Of a DNA stretch of 33,754 nt, positions 7,667 to 15,356 are shown piece by piece. Position 1 is the stretch's first letter. Each line of letters begins with the position of its first letter. The DNA comes from Verrucomicrobiota bacterium (GTDB taxonomy: Bacteria > Verrucomicrobiota > Verrucomicrobiia > Verrucomicrobiales > Verrucomicrobiaceae). The stretch lies in NCBI GenBank assembly GCA_963204975.1, contig CAUJJC010000242.1, forward strand, positions 1 through 33,754, in the 5' to 3' direction. The position numbers and the translations under genes were made by a program. The notes below the pieces were generated by a model. The model was not told the origin of the DNA. It saw only the letters and a program-made list of their open reading frames with translations, and searched no databases.

Positions 7667-8410
7667 ATGGCCCCGGACCAGCCCATCATCAGTCTGCGAG
7701 ATATTCGCAAGACGTATCACATCGGCGACATGGAAAGCCATGTGCTCCAGGGCATCAGTGTGGACATCTTCCCAGGAGAGTATGTGTGCATCATGGGGCC
7801 TTCGGGATGTGGCAAGTCCACCCTGCTCAATGTCCTTGGCTGTCTCGATCAGCCGACCAGCGGTGACTACCTCCTCGGCGGGCATAATGTGGCCACGCTG
7901 GATGATGACTCGCTATCCCAGGCGCGGTGCAAGAATCTCGGCTTCATCTTCCAGAGCTACAATCTCATCCAGCAGCTCACCGTGCTCGAAAATATCGAGG
8001 TGCCACTTTACTACTCAGGAATGCACGATGCCGAAATGCGGGTGATCTCCGAGAGGCTGGCTGCCCAGGTGGGGCTCTCGCATCGGCTGCATCACAAGCC
8101 CAATGAACTCTCTGGAGGTCAGCAGCAGCGTGTGGCTATTGCCCGAGCACTCTCGAACAATCCACTCGTCATCCTCGCCGACGAAGCCACCGGGAACCTC
8201 GATAGTAAATCGGGCCAGGAGATCCTTGGCGTATTTGACGAACTCAATCGTCAGGGCAAGACGCTCGTCTTCGTGACTCATGACGAGCGCATGGTTGAGC
8301 GTTGCACCCGCGTGATCCGCCTGCGTGATGGCTATCTGGACCGCGATGAACCGGGTGCTGCTGCGGGACGCCGTGCCGAGGCATTGAAAGCGATGGCAAA
8401 GGCTGCCTGA
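7667..8410 (+). CDS. MacB/LolD-type ABC transporter ATP-binding protein
   Basis: The 247-residue ABC ATPase has all its motifs: Walker A GPSGCGKS (44-51), Q-loop FQSYNL, signature LSGGQQQRVAIARAL, Walker B VILADEATGNLD, and the switch His in VFVTHDE. The sequence is closest to the MacB/LolD group, whose ATPases drive mechanotransmission or export through FtsX-like permeases. It starts 7 nt after the adaptor stop, so TolC, adaptor and ATPase probably form one operon. The expected FtsX/MacB permease gene does not follow: the next gene is a secreted peptidase after a 72-nt gap. The C-terminal tail (RRAEALKAMAKAA) lies beyond the core domain. Confidence 0.9.
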   Translation: MAPDQPIISLRDIRKTYHIGDMESHVLQGISVDIFPGEYVCIMGPSGCGKSTLLNVLGCLDQPTSGDYLLGGHNVATLDDDSLSQARCKNLGFIFQSYNLIQQLTVLENIEVPLYYSGMHDAEMRVISERLAAQVGLSHRLHHKPNELSGGQQQRVAIARALSNNPLVILADEATGNLDSKSGQEILGVFDELNRQGKTLVFVTHDERMVERCTRVIRLRDGYLDRDEPGAAAGRRAEALKAMAKAA

Positions 8411-8467
8411 GCCTTGTTGCAGCTTGGTTTGGCTGGGTAATTCAAGTGGTTGGCCGCTTGACCCATT

Positions 8468-8473
8468 GGAGAG
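8468..8473 (+). promoter_or_regulatory. Shine-Dalgarno GGAGAG for the SHD1/HExxH peptidase gene
   Basis: GGAGAG lies 9 nt upstream of ATG 8483. It supports that start over the internal ATG at 8507. It is one of few good ribosome binding sites in the window. Confidence 0.6.
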
Positions 8474-8482
8474 TTTTGTGAT

Positions 8483-9826
8483 ATGACCGCTTTCCGTGCA
8501 TTTTTCATGAAGCTCTCTACCATCCTGGCCACCCTTGCTCTCGCTACCTCCGTCCTGGCTCAGGGAAATGAAAGCCGTGTGTGGACTAGCAAGGATGGTC
8601 GTCAGGTAAAAGCCACTCTCATATCGTCCGACGCCACTGCAGTGATGCTACGCCTGCCTGATGGGTCTGATGCAAAAGTCCCCATTGAGAAACTCAGTCC
8701 TGGAGATCAGGCGTTTCTCAAGACGCAACCAGCCGCCACAGCGGCCCAGGTATCCAAAGCAGGACCTCGCAAATGGCCGACCACGGTCGTGATTCAGAGT
8801 TCGGCTATCGAGGTGAAGCTCGTGACCGAGGAGGAGCGCAAATTTATTTATCGCAGCGAAAGCTTTGAATACAGCTCTCAGGGCAAGCTGCTCCCCAGTT
8901 TGATGAAGGAGGTGGCACGCACCTTCGAGGCGACCAAGAAACTCGTGGGCGAATTGCCCTGGGGCGTTGTTTGTCGTCCTCCCGAAGGACTGGAGCTTTA
9001 TCAGGCCAAGCTCTACGAAACAAGAATCGACTACGTGCAGGATGGTGGGCCATCGAATTCCGGCGGCGTTTACATGAGTGGCGAGAAGATCTTCAAGATC
9101 CCATTCGAGAGCCTCGGCATCAAACGCCTCGGCAAGAGCTTCACCAAGGACGAAAACTACAACAGCGACACCCTGGTCCATGAGATCACGCATCAGATGA
9201 TGCACGACTACCTGCCCTACATGCCCAAGTGGGCCATTGAGGGCAGTGCCGAGTATGTCGAGATGCTCCCCTACAAGGCAGGCTCCTTCGGCGTTGCTCG
9301 TCACAAAGAGGGGCTCAAAGATTACCTCGAAGTCTGGCGCAATCGCGGACGCACCCCAAAGCTCCCGAACGTGAGCGAACTCTTTCGCCTCAAGCGCAAG
9401 GAGTGGGACGAGCAGGCCTTGAAGTCTGATCTGCAACACGCCCTCTACCAGCAGTCCGCGCTACTCGTTTATTTCTTTAACCATCTGGATGGCGATGGCT
9501 CCGGTGCGCGGTGGATTCAATACATGGACGCTACCAAAGCCGAAGCTGATGCGTGGGTGGCTTATGAGAAGGCGTTCAAGGCCTACCAGAATGCGATGGA
9601 TGAATTCTTCAAGCTCCCTGGTGTGAAGAAACTGGAAGGCGGTCGCTTTACCTATCCCAGCAACCTGAAGGCCCCTCAACCGCCTGCGGCTCCCGGTGGC
9701 AAGGCGTATGATGAGGACACTCCGCTGAAAACGCTCAACGTGTTATTGGCGGATCGAAGCGATGAACAACTTCAGCAAGAGATCAGCGCCAAGTTTGCCA
9801 AGGCAGGGTTTCGCCTTGGTTTGTAG
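8483..9826 (+). CDS. Secreted SHD1-domain protein with HExxH metallopeptidase region
   Basis: The 447-residue protein has a signal peptide (residues 1-26, ending LALATSVLA-Q). An SHD1 (SLA1 homology 1) domain follows at about 31-82: RVWTSKDGRQVKATLIS, then VPIEKLSPGDQAFLK. A larger domain resembling DUF1570/gluzincin peptidases comes next. It has the zinc motif HEITH (233-237) and a downstream E-G-x-A-E motif (253-257, WAIEGSAEYVE) that would supply the third ligand. SHD1-plus-peptidase proteins are typical of Planctomycetes and Verrucomicrobia, where their substrates are unknown. The catalytic residues are intact, so it is probably an active exported Zn peptidase. The C-terminal part after residue 350 is not recognised. 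The gene ends 11 nt from the convergent lyase gene. Confidence 0.7.
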   Translation: MTAFRAFFMKLSTILATLALATSVLAQGNESRVWTSKDGRQVKATLISSDATAVMLRLPDGSDAKVPIEKLSPGDQAFLKTQPAATAAQVSKAGPRKWPTTVVIQSSAIEVKLVTEEERKFIYRSESFEYSSQGKLLPSLMKEVARTFEATKKLVGELPWGVVCRPPEGLELYQAKLYETRIDYVQDGGPSNSGGVYMSGEKIFKIPFESLGIKRLGKSFTKDENYNSDTLVHEITHQMMHDYLPYMPKWAIEGSAEYVEMLPYKAGSFGVARHKEGLKDYLEVWRNRGRTPKLPNVSELFRLKRKEWDEQALKSDLQHALYQQSALLVYFFNHLDGDGSGARWIQYMDATKAEADAWVAYEKAFKAYQNAMDEFFKLPGVKKLEGGRFTYPSNLKAPQPPAAPGGKAYDEDTPLKTLNVLLADRSDEQLQQEISAKFAKAGFRLGL

Positions 9827-9837
9827 CACGAGCACCC

Positions 9838-11106
9838 TCAGAGGCTCCAGCGCACACCCACTTGCTCACGGCTCAGCCATTTCGGCTTCATGATCGTGGG
9901 CTGCTTCGTCACGATGCCGGGCAGGCCTTCGATGCCAATGCTCTTGCCAATCATGACGTTGTTCTGCCAGGTCCATCCGGGGCCGGGCTTGGCGGTGTCG
10001 ATGATGGGGCGCTTGGGGGAGATGAAGATGTTGTCCGTCACGGTGCAATTCACCGGAGGCAGTGTCGCTTCCTTGCGATCGCTTTCGCCGATGGCGAGAG
10101 TCACCTTGCAGTCGATGGCGGTGTTGTTCTCGACGCGTGCGTTCTTGACCTCGTAGTAGCCATTGGCGGGAGAGTTGGGGATGCCTTTCATGAAGCAGAG
10201 GGTGCTCCGATAGCCGTCACCTTCGAGAGCTTCGAAGTAGTTGCGTCGCACCACATGATCTTCGCCGATGATGCGCACGCCTCCGGTGCGGCGCTTGTGG
10301 TTACCGATGAAAACGTTGTCCTCCACCACGCAGCGATGCGCGTGGCGCAGAGTGAGTGCTCCCTCGCATTCGAGGAAGGTGTTGCCGACGAAGTGATTTT
10401 CATTGCTCTTCACGGAGATGATCTCGCCCTCGCCGTTGCATTGATGGAATAGGTTGCCCGTCACTTCGCACTTCGCGTTGGTATCGTGAGTCTCGCTGTC
10501 ACCGATGCGGATGGTCTCGCCGCCATTCTTGCCCAGTTCGGGCCGTGGGCCGAAGTAGTTGCCGCGAATGATGTGCCTACCTTCGCCTCCGGGCGTGAAC
10601 CACACCACCATCAGGGTGCCACCAGTGGTCTTGCCCTCGAAGTGGCAGTGCTCGATCACATGACCTGTGCCGTAGATCGAAACAAAGCGTGCCGTCTTCT
10701 TGCCCAGATCGACCGGTGCCTTCGAGATCACGGCGCAATCACGGACCTTGCAATTGAAGGCGATAGTCTTCGAGTCCTTGCGCAGCTCGATCACCTCACC
10801 GCTCTTCTGGCCAGGGTCGCGAAAGTAGAGGCCTTCGATGTGGATGTAGCGTCCTCCCACTGAGATCTGCGACTCACCAGTGAAGATCGTTTTGCCAGGT
10901 GTCGCGGCCTTGATGGTGATGGGCTGCTCCTGGGTGCCTTCGGCGACAAACTTGAGCACGGAATCTTTCCATTCACCCTCGGCCAGGAGCAGGGCATCCC
11001 CCGGCACTGCGTTCTTGATGGCGTCTTTGAAGGCGGCGGCATCGGCAACAGGAATGTCTTTGCCTAAGGCGAGAACTGGCAGGAGTGCGAGAACGAGAGA
11101 GCGCAT
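9838..11106 (-). CDS. Polysaccharide lyase family 6 (alginate lyase/chondroitinase B-like)
   Basis: The 422-residue secreted protein has a signal peptide (MRSLVLALLPVLALG) and a right-handed beta-helix repeat pattern. PL6 enzymes cleave alginate or dermatan sulfate by beta-elimination. The catalytic pair is visible: Lys233 in EIISVKSNENHFVGN and Arg254 in GALTLRHAH, where the family usually has LRHG. Glu228 and nearby Asn and Glu residues fit the calcium site. Start 11106 is chosen because the signal peptide starts there; the in-frame ATG at 11160 lies within the upstream sigma gene. It is 10 nt downstream of the sigma-factor stop, so it may be co-transcribed with the kinase and sigma factor. 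Substrate choice between alginate and glycosaminoglycan cannot be read from sequence alone. Confidence 0.85.
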   Translation of the reverse strand: MRSLVLALLPVLALGKDIPVADAAAFKDAIKNAVPGDALLLAEGEWKDSVLKFVAEGTQEQPITIKAATPGKTIFTGESQISVGGRYIHIEGLYFRDPGQKSGEVIELRKDSKTIAFNCKVRDCAVISKAPVDLGKKTARFVSIYGTGHVIEHCHFEGKTTGGTLMVVWFTPGGEGRHIIRGNYFGPRPELGKNGGETIRIGDSETHDTNAKCEVTGNLFHQCNGEGEIISVKSNENHFVGNTFLECEGALTLRHAHRCVVEDNVFIGNHKRRTGGVRIIGEDHVVRRNYFEALEGDGYRSTLCFMKGIPNSPANGYYEVKNARVENNTAIDCKVTLAIGESDRKEATLPPVNCTVTDNIFISPKRPIIDTAKPGPGWTWQNNVMIGKSIGIEGLPGIVTKQPTIMKPKWLSREQVGVRWSL

Positions 11107-11116
11107 GGGCGCACCA

Positions 11117-11806
11117 CTAGCGCAGAGCGTCCGCGAGGAAACGCATTTCAGCGTCCACATCGACGCCGTCGCTCAGCGTTTGAGCCAGCTCGTCGCGTAG
11201 AAGAAGGCGCATGCGCTGGCGAAGTCGCGACACCAGCACGCGCACCGCAGTTTCGCTCACGCCGAGGGTGGCTGCGGCGGCTACGGTGTCGCCATGCCCG
11301 GCCGAACCTGCCAGCCAGGGCTTCAAGTGGTTGAAGACGTGTGCCTTGCCGGCCTTCTCCATTTCATCGCCGAGGAGCGAGAGCACACGGTCCAGCACGG
11401 CGCAGGCCCAGGCCCGGTCAAACTCGGCATCGGGCGCAGGTGCGCGCTCGTCGATGAGTTCGAGCGCTTCGTCGGCAGGCAGTGCCGTGACTTGACCTCC
11501 ACGTTTCACGGTGCTCTCGTTTCGCCGATGCTCAGCGATGAAGTGCTTCACCGCGCCGAACAAGTAACTGCGGAAACGTCCTCGCATCTCCTCAGCTCCG
11601 AGCAGCCCTTGACCCGCCAGCAGTCGAGCGAAGAAGGACTGCGTGAGGTCCTTCGCCTCCTCACCATCAGCCACCCATCGCCTGACAAACCCATGCACCG
11701 GGGCGTAGTAGATCGCACACAAGTCCGACAATGCGGCGCGAGCCTGCGGGGTATCGCCTTTCGCTGCCTGCACGAGCGACCAGCGGGTGTTGGTGGAGGC
11801 GGTCAT
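11117..11806 (-). CDS. ECF-type RNA polymerase sigma factor coupled to a Ser/Thr kinase
   Basis: The 229-residue protein has a sigma-70 region 2-like N-terminus (VHGFVRRWVADGEEAKDLTQSFFARLL, then RGRFRSYLFGAVKHF). A region 4 helix-turn-helix lies near residues 165-205 (AAAATLGVSETAVRVLVSRLRQRMRLLL). It directs RNA polymerase to a specific promoter set. Its ATG overlaps the stop of the upstream kinase gene by 4 nt (ATGA), so the two proteins are made together. No transmembrane anti-sigma gene is adjacent. Control through the kinase is therefore a reasonable inference, as known for ECF sigmas linked to Ser/Thr kinases. The downstream lyase gene may belong to the same transcript. Confidence 0.85.
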   Translation of the reverse strand: MTASTNTRWSLVQAAKGDTPQARAALSDLCAIYYAPVHGFVRRWVADGEEAKDLTQSFFARLLAGQGLLGAEEMRGRFRSYLFGAVKHFIAEHRRNESTVKRGGQVTALPADEALELIDERAPAPDAEFDRAWACAVLDRVLSLLGDEMEKAGKAHVFNHLKPWLAGSAGHGDTVAAAATLGVSETAVRVLVSRLRQRMRLLLRDELAQTLSDGVDVDAEMRFLADALR

Positions 11807-14388
11807 GGCCGGGCCTTCAATTGGTCGATGATCTTGTAGAGTATTCTTTGGTGCTCCAGGATGAAGCCAGGCCTGCGAGCGAGGGCTTCAATGGCAGGCA
11901 GGTGCTCGGTCGTGGCGTAGGCTTCAAGCACGCTGAGTCCTTGCTTCCATTGGTAGCCGTCATTGCGGCTGGTGAGCAACTGGATGACGAACGACGCGAC
12001 TTGGGCTTGATCCTTCTTGTCGGGCACGGTGCCTTTCAAACCCCACAGGCAGCGACCACCGATGTTGGTCACGTCGGGGTTCTGCGCGAGTTCGAGGATA
12101 CGCTTCACGCTGGCGGAGGACTTGTTGGCCTGAACGCTGAGGGCGTAGTAGAAGACGTTGTAGCCAATTCCGGCGGTGGTCATCGTGCCGTCATTGAATT
12201 CATCAATGTGTGACCATTCGATGATGCGGGCTTCGATCTCCGGGGAGAACTTCGCTCCCCACAGAGGGCGCAGGAGATTGCGTTCATCGAAAGCGCTGCT
12301 GTCGCCGCGCACCTTCGCCTTGGCGATGGCCATGCCACGTTCCAGCAGAGACAGCATCGGTGCCGAGTAAGATCCGGTGAAGTCTTGCTTGCTCAGCACA
12401 CTCAGAGCGCTGGTGAGGCTTCCGAGTTCATCGTCTGTGGCGTTGGGCACCATCGCGAGGATGCGCTCAGCATCGGCGGGCTCGTAGTTGGTCGTCAGCA
12501 GGGCGCTGACAGCAAAGCCTCGTGTCTGTGGGTCCAGAGAGGCGAGATGGGGACGAATGGCATCGCGGTGCTTAGTTTTGTCCACGTTCACCTGGCTGGA
12601 GCGCATGATGGCAATGAGCCCGGCATCGACTTGATCCGCATCATTGGATCGGAGTGCGTCCAGGATTAATCGAAAGCCCTGGTCCCGGACTTCGATGGAG
12701 TCAGTGCGGCTGGTCTTGGTCGTCCACTCTTTCCACAGCTCTAGAATGCGACGGCTGCGTGCCCATTTCTGTTCTTGGGCTCGCTGCTTTTCCTGTCTTG
12801 CCTTTTCCTGCTCCATGCGCTGCAACCGAGAGGCGAAGCTCTGCATCTGAGAAGGCGCAGCTCGGCTGGTGAGGTAGTTAAATGGCCCGATGAGCGAGAG
12901 CGCTACAAAGAGCGCGATATGGCCCCAGTGTTTCCGTGCTTTCCACGATCCGAAGGCCCCCAACAACATCATCATGCTCAGAGCGATGGCATTGATCCCA
13001 TTCGACCACCGCATGGTCGGGACAAGCCAGCGATCGCCGATCTGTGCGGCGAGCGGATCAATGGGGCCGCTGACGCCTGCGACATGCTTGCCTACGGCGA
13101 CGACGCCAGCGGAGATGTAGCCAAGGCATGTCACGCCGAGAGCGACGGGAGAGATGGCGATCACGCCATGAGCTGCTGCCAGAGCAATCGACAGCACACC
13201 TGAGCTGAATACGCCCAGGCACACCACACCGCTGGCGATCAATCCAAACGACACCACACCCCAGGCGAAGAGCCCGTAGGAGAACAAGCCGAGCGCGACT
13301 ACACCCCGTGCATGCATTCCCACAGCGATGATGCCGCGGGCGCGCTTCGCCTTGCCAGTCAGGGGATCTTTGTTGAAGGCAATGTGCAGCAGAGGCCAGG
13401 AGCCAATGGAGGCCTTGCTTCGATACTCGTATCCGATGGTGTCCCAGCGTGGCATCTCGGCGGCTGGTGGTGCGCTGGTGCTGGCGTTCTCAATGCCAGA
13501 CTTCATCTCGTTGGCATTGTCGAACCGCTTCTCGCGGCGCTTCTCGAGCGTGCGCATCACCACGCTGTCCAGCCGTGGATCGACACCGCTCGCTTCGCTC
13601 GGAGTGGGGAAACGCCCAAGCGGAAGCTCACCCGTGAGCATCTCGTAAAACACGACCCCGAGGCTGTAGATGTCGGCGCGGTGATCCACGTCACTGGGCT
13701 TCTCGATCTGCTCGGGAGCCATGTAGGCGAGCGTGCCGAGTTTGGCACCGCTCTCGGTCAGCGTGAATGGCAGCGCCTTTTCATCACGGAGCTTCGCAAG
13801 GCCGAAGTCCACCACCTTCACGCGCCCCTCGGTGTCGATGAGGATGTTTTCGGGTTTGATGTCGCGATGCAGCACCCCATGTTCGTGGGCATAGTGAAGC
13901 GCATCGCAGAGCTTGGGCACGATGGCGAGAGCTTCGCGAGCGGTGAGGGCGCCGTTTTGCATCGCCTGACGAAGATTGACACCATCGACGTATTCCATCA
14001 GCAGGAAGGGCATGGGAGCCTCGCCGAAGTCATAGACCTGCACGATGTGCGGATGGCTAAGCCGGGCGAGCGCACGGGCCTCACGATTGAAGCGCTCCAG
14101 CCATTCGGGGTCATTAGCTCGTTCGGGGGTGAGCACTTTCAGCGCGACCGTTCGATTGAGGTGTGTTTGTTGGGCGCGATACACGCGGCCCATCCCGCCG
14201 GTGCCGATCAGCTCTTCGATCACGAGCAGTGGGAAGTGTTTGGCCAGAGCGGCGAGATCCTCGGCGGTGGGCGCGTCAGCAGGCGGCGGATCATGCATGA
14301 CGGAGTCCATCAGGCAGGCGGGGCAGAGACCCTGGGGCGCTTCGGCGGGGAGTGGCTGGTGGCAGTTGGGACAGGTCGAAGTGTTCAT
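11803..14388 (-). CDS. Membrane-associated Ser/Thr protein kinase with zinc ribbon and glycine decad repeats
   Basis: The 861-residue protein has an N-terminal zinc ribbon (CPNC at 6-9, CPAC at 22-25), then a full Hanks-type kinase domain (about 52-300). Visible elements are the glycine loop IGTGGMGRVY, Lys84 in TVALKVL, catalytic HRDIKPEN (174-181), DFGLAK (194-199), and GTLAYMAPEQ. Residues about 351-440 are a striking hydrophobic stretch of near 10-residue units with conserved Gly. Another probable membrane segment follows near 465-505. The C-terminal third (about 560-860) is helical and HEAT-like. The stop overlaps the ECF sigma start, implying the pair acts in one signalling pathway: the kinase senses an unknown signal and the sigma factor responds. 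All catalytic residues are present, so it is likely active. Confidence 0.88.
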   Translation of the reverse strand: MNTSTCPNCHQPLPAEAPQGLCPACLMDSVMHDPPPADAPTAEDLAALAKHFPLLVIEELIGTGGMGRVYRAQQTHLNRTVALKVLTPERANDPEWLERFNREARALARLSHPHIVQVYDFGEAPMPFLLMEYVDGVNLRQAMQNGALTAREALAIVPKLCDALHYAHEHGVLHRDIKPENILIDTEGRVKVVDFGLAKLRDEKALPFTLTESGAKLGTLAYMAPEQIEKPSDVDHRADIYSLGVVFYEMLTGELPLGRFPTPSEASGVDPRLDSVVMRTLEKRREKRFDNANEMKSGIENASTSAPPAAEMPRWDTIGYEYRSKASIGSWPLLHIAFNKDPLTGKAKRARGIIAVGMHARGVVALGLFSYGLFAWGVVSFGLIASGVVCLGVFSSGVLSIALAAAHGVIAISPVALGVTCLGYISAGVVAVGKHVAGVSGPIDPLAAQIGDRWLVPTMRWSNGINAIALSMMMLLGAFGSWKARKHWGHIALFVALSLIGPFNYLTSRAAPSQMQSFASRLQRMEQEKARQEKQRAQEQKWARSRRILELWKEWTTKTSRTDSIEVRDQGFRLILDALRSNDADQVDAGLIAIMRSSQVNVDKTKHRDAIRPHLASLDPQTRGFAVSALLTTNYEPADAERILAMVPNATDDELGSLTSALSVLSKQDFTGSYSAPMLSLLERGMAIAKAKVRGDSSAFDERNLLRPLWGAKFSPEIEARIIEWSHIDEFNDGTMTTAGIGYNVFYYALSVQANKSSASVKRILELAQNPDVTNIGGRCLWGLKGTVPDKKDQAQVASFVIQLLTSRNDGYQWKQGLSVLEAYATTEHLPAIEALARRPGFILEHQRILYKIIDQLKARP

Positions 14389-14440
14389 AGCTCATCCATG
14401 CATGAGCGGATGAAGCAGAAGTGTTTCAGAGAACTTCGAA

Positions 14441-15244
14441 CTATCTCGCCACGAGGCTCACCTTCAGCGTCTGGCAGAGCTTTTCCACCTCATCCTTCGC
14501 GAGGATGATGGTCTTGCCTGCTTCCACGCCGATGACGTCCACGCCTGCGGAGGCGGCGGTCTGGATGGTGGCAGGTCCGACGACAGGAACGTCAAATCGC
14601 ATGTCTTGATTCGGCTTGCTCACCTTCACCATCGTGGCACCGCCTTTGCCTAGAGCGCCGCCGCGCTTCACACATTCATTGGTGCCTTCGAAGGCCTCGA
14701 CCGCGAGCACGGTGCCGTTCTTCACGACCACCGTCTGGCCGATGTCGAGTCGGCTGGATTCCTTGGCAATGTGGAAGCCGTAGTCGATGTCGTCGTGCCG
14801 GCGCTTCTTGAAGGTGGGACCTGCAACGAGTCCGGGGGCGGGCATGAGTTCTTCAAGGAAGGTGGTGGCTGGCAGCAGCTCGATGTCATCCTTCTTCAAT
14901 TCGTTGGCGATGCCGCCGAAGAGTGTCTCGGCATTGCGTTGCTTTAGCCGCGCCATCATGAGCAGGGTGCGCAGGTCGGGACGGAGATCGAAGAGGTTCT
15001 TCGGTGCGATTTGACCCACCATCACGCAGTGATGCACGCCCTCGCGCTTGAAGAACTTGATCATCTTCGAGAGTTGCCCCACGCGCACCCATTCGATGGC
15101 GTCCACCCGGCTGGCGTTGTCCGGTTTCGTTTCGTTCTCGAAAGCGCACATGGCGAGCTTCTTCACGCCTGCCTTGCGTGCATGGGCGATGAAGGTCTCT
15201 GGATAAATGCCGTTTCCGGCGATGATGCCGATGGGGTCAGTCAT
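14441..15244 (-). CDS. lpxI: UDP-2,3-diacylglucosamine pyrophosphatase LpxI
   Basis: The 267-residue protein matches the LpxI (DUF1009) family. This family hydrolyses UDP-2,3-diacylglucosamine to lipid X in lipid A synthesis and replaces LpxH in many alpha-proteobacteria and PVC bacteria. Visible features are the N-terminal IGIIAGNGIYPETF, the VRVGQLSKMIKFF region, HHCVMVGQIAP, the catalytic domain stretch RLDIGQTVVVKNGTVLAVEAFEGTN, and DVPVVGPATI near the end. ATG 15244 is chosen because the IGIIAGNG strand should be N-terminal. Upstream frame extensions to 15523 run into the neighbouring gene. It implies a lipid A-containing outer membrane. It lies between the kinase and the anti-sigma fusion gene on the same strand, 112 nt after the latter. 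Confidence 0.88.
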   Translation of the reverse strand: MTDPIGIIAGNGIYPETFIAHARKAGVKKLAMCAFENETKPDNASRVDAIEWVRVGQLSKMIKFFKREGVHHCVMVGQIAPKNLFDLRPDLRTLLMMARLKQRNAETLFGGIANELKKDDIELLPATTFLEELMPAPGLVAGPTFKKRRHDDIDYGFHIAKESSRLDIGQTVVVKNGTVLAVEAFEGTNECVKRGGALGKGGATMVKVSKPNQDMRFDVPVVGPATIQTAASAGVDVIGVEAGKTIILAKDEVEKLCQTLKVSLVAR

Positions 15245-15356
15245 GCAACGTGGGGAGGCGAGCGTCTGCATGTGGCGTGCCGAGGCTCGATAACGGTCTC
15301 TGGATAGAACAGCGCAGCGACCTGCGCAAATGGTTGGTTGAAGCGGCCTGCGCTGA

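Noticed and set aside
14390..14407. GCTCAT/ATGAGC hairpin just upstream of the kinase start
   Set aside because: Only 6-bp arms with a 6-nt loop. Easily expected by chance.
13312..14508. Plus-strand ORF of 398 codons
   Set aside because: Antisense to the kinase catalytic domain; a by-product of GC-rich codon use.
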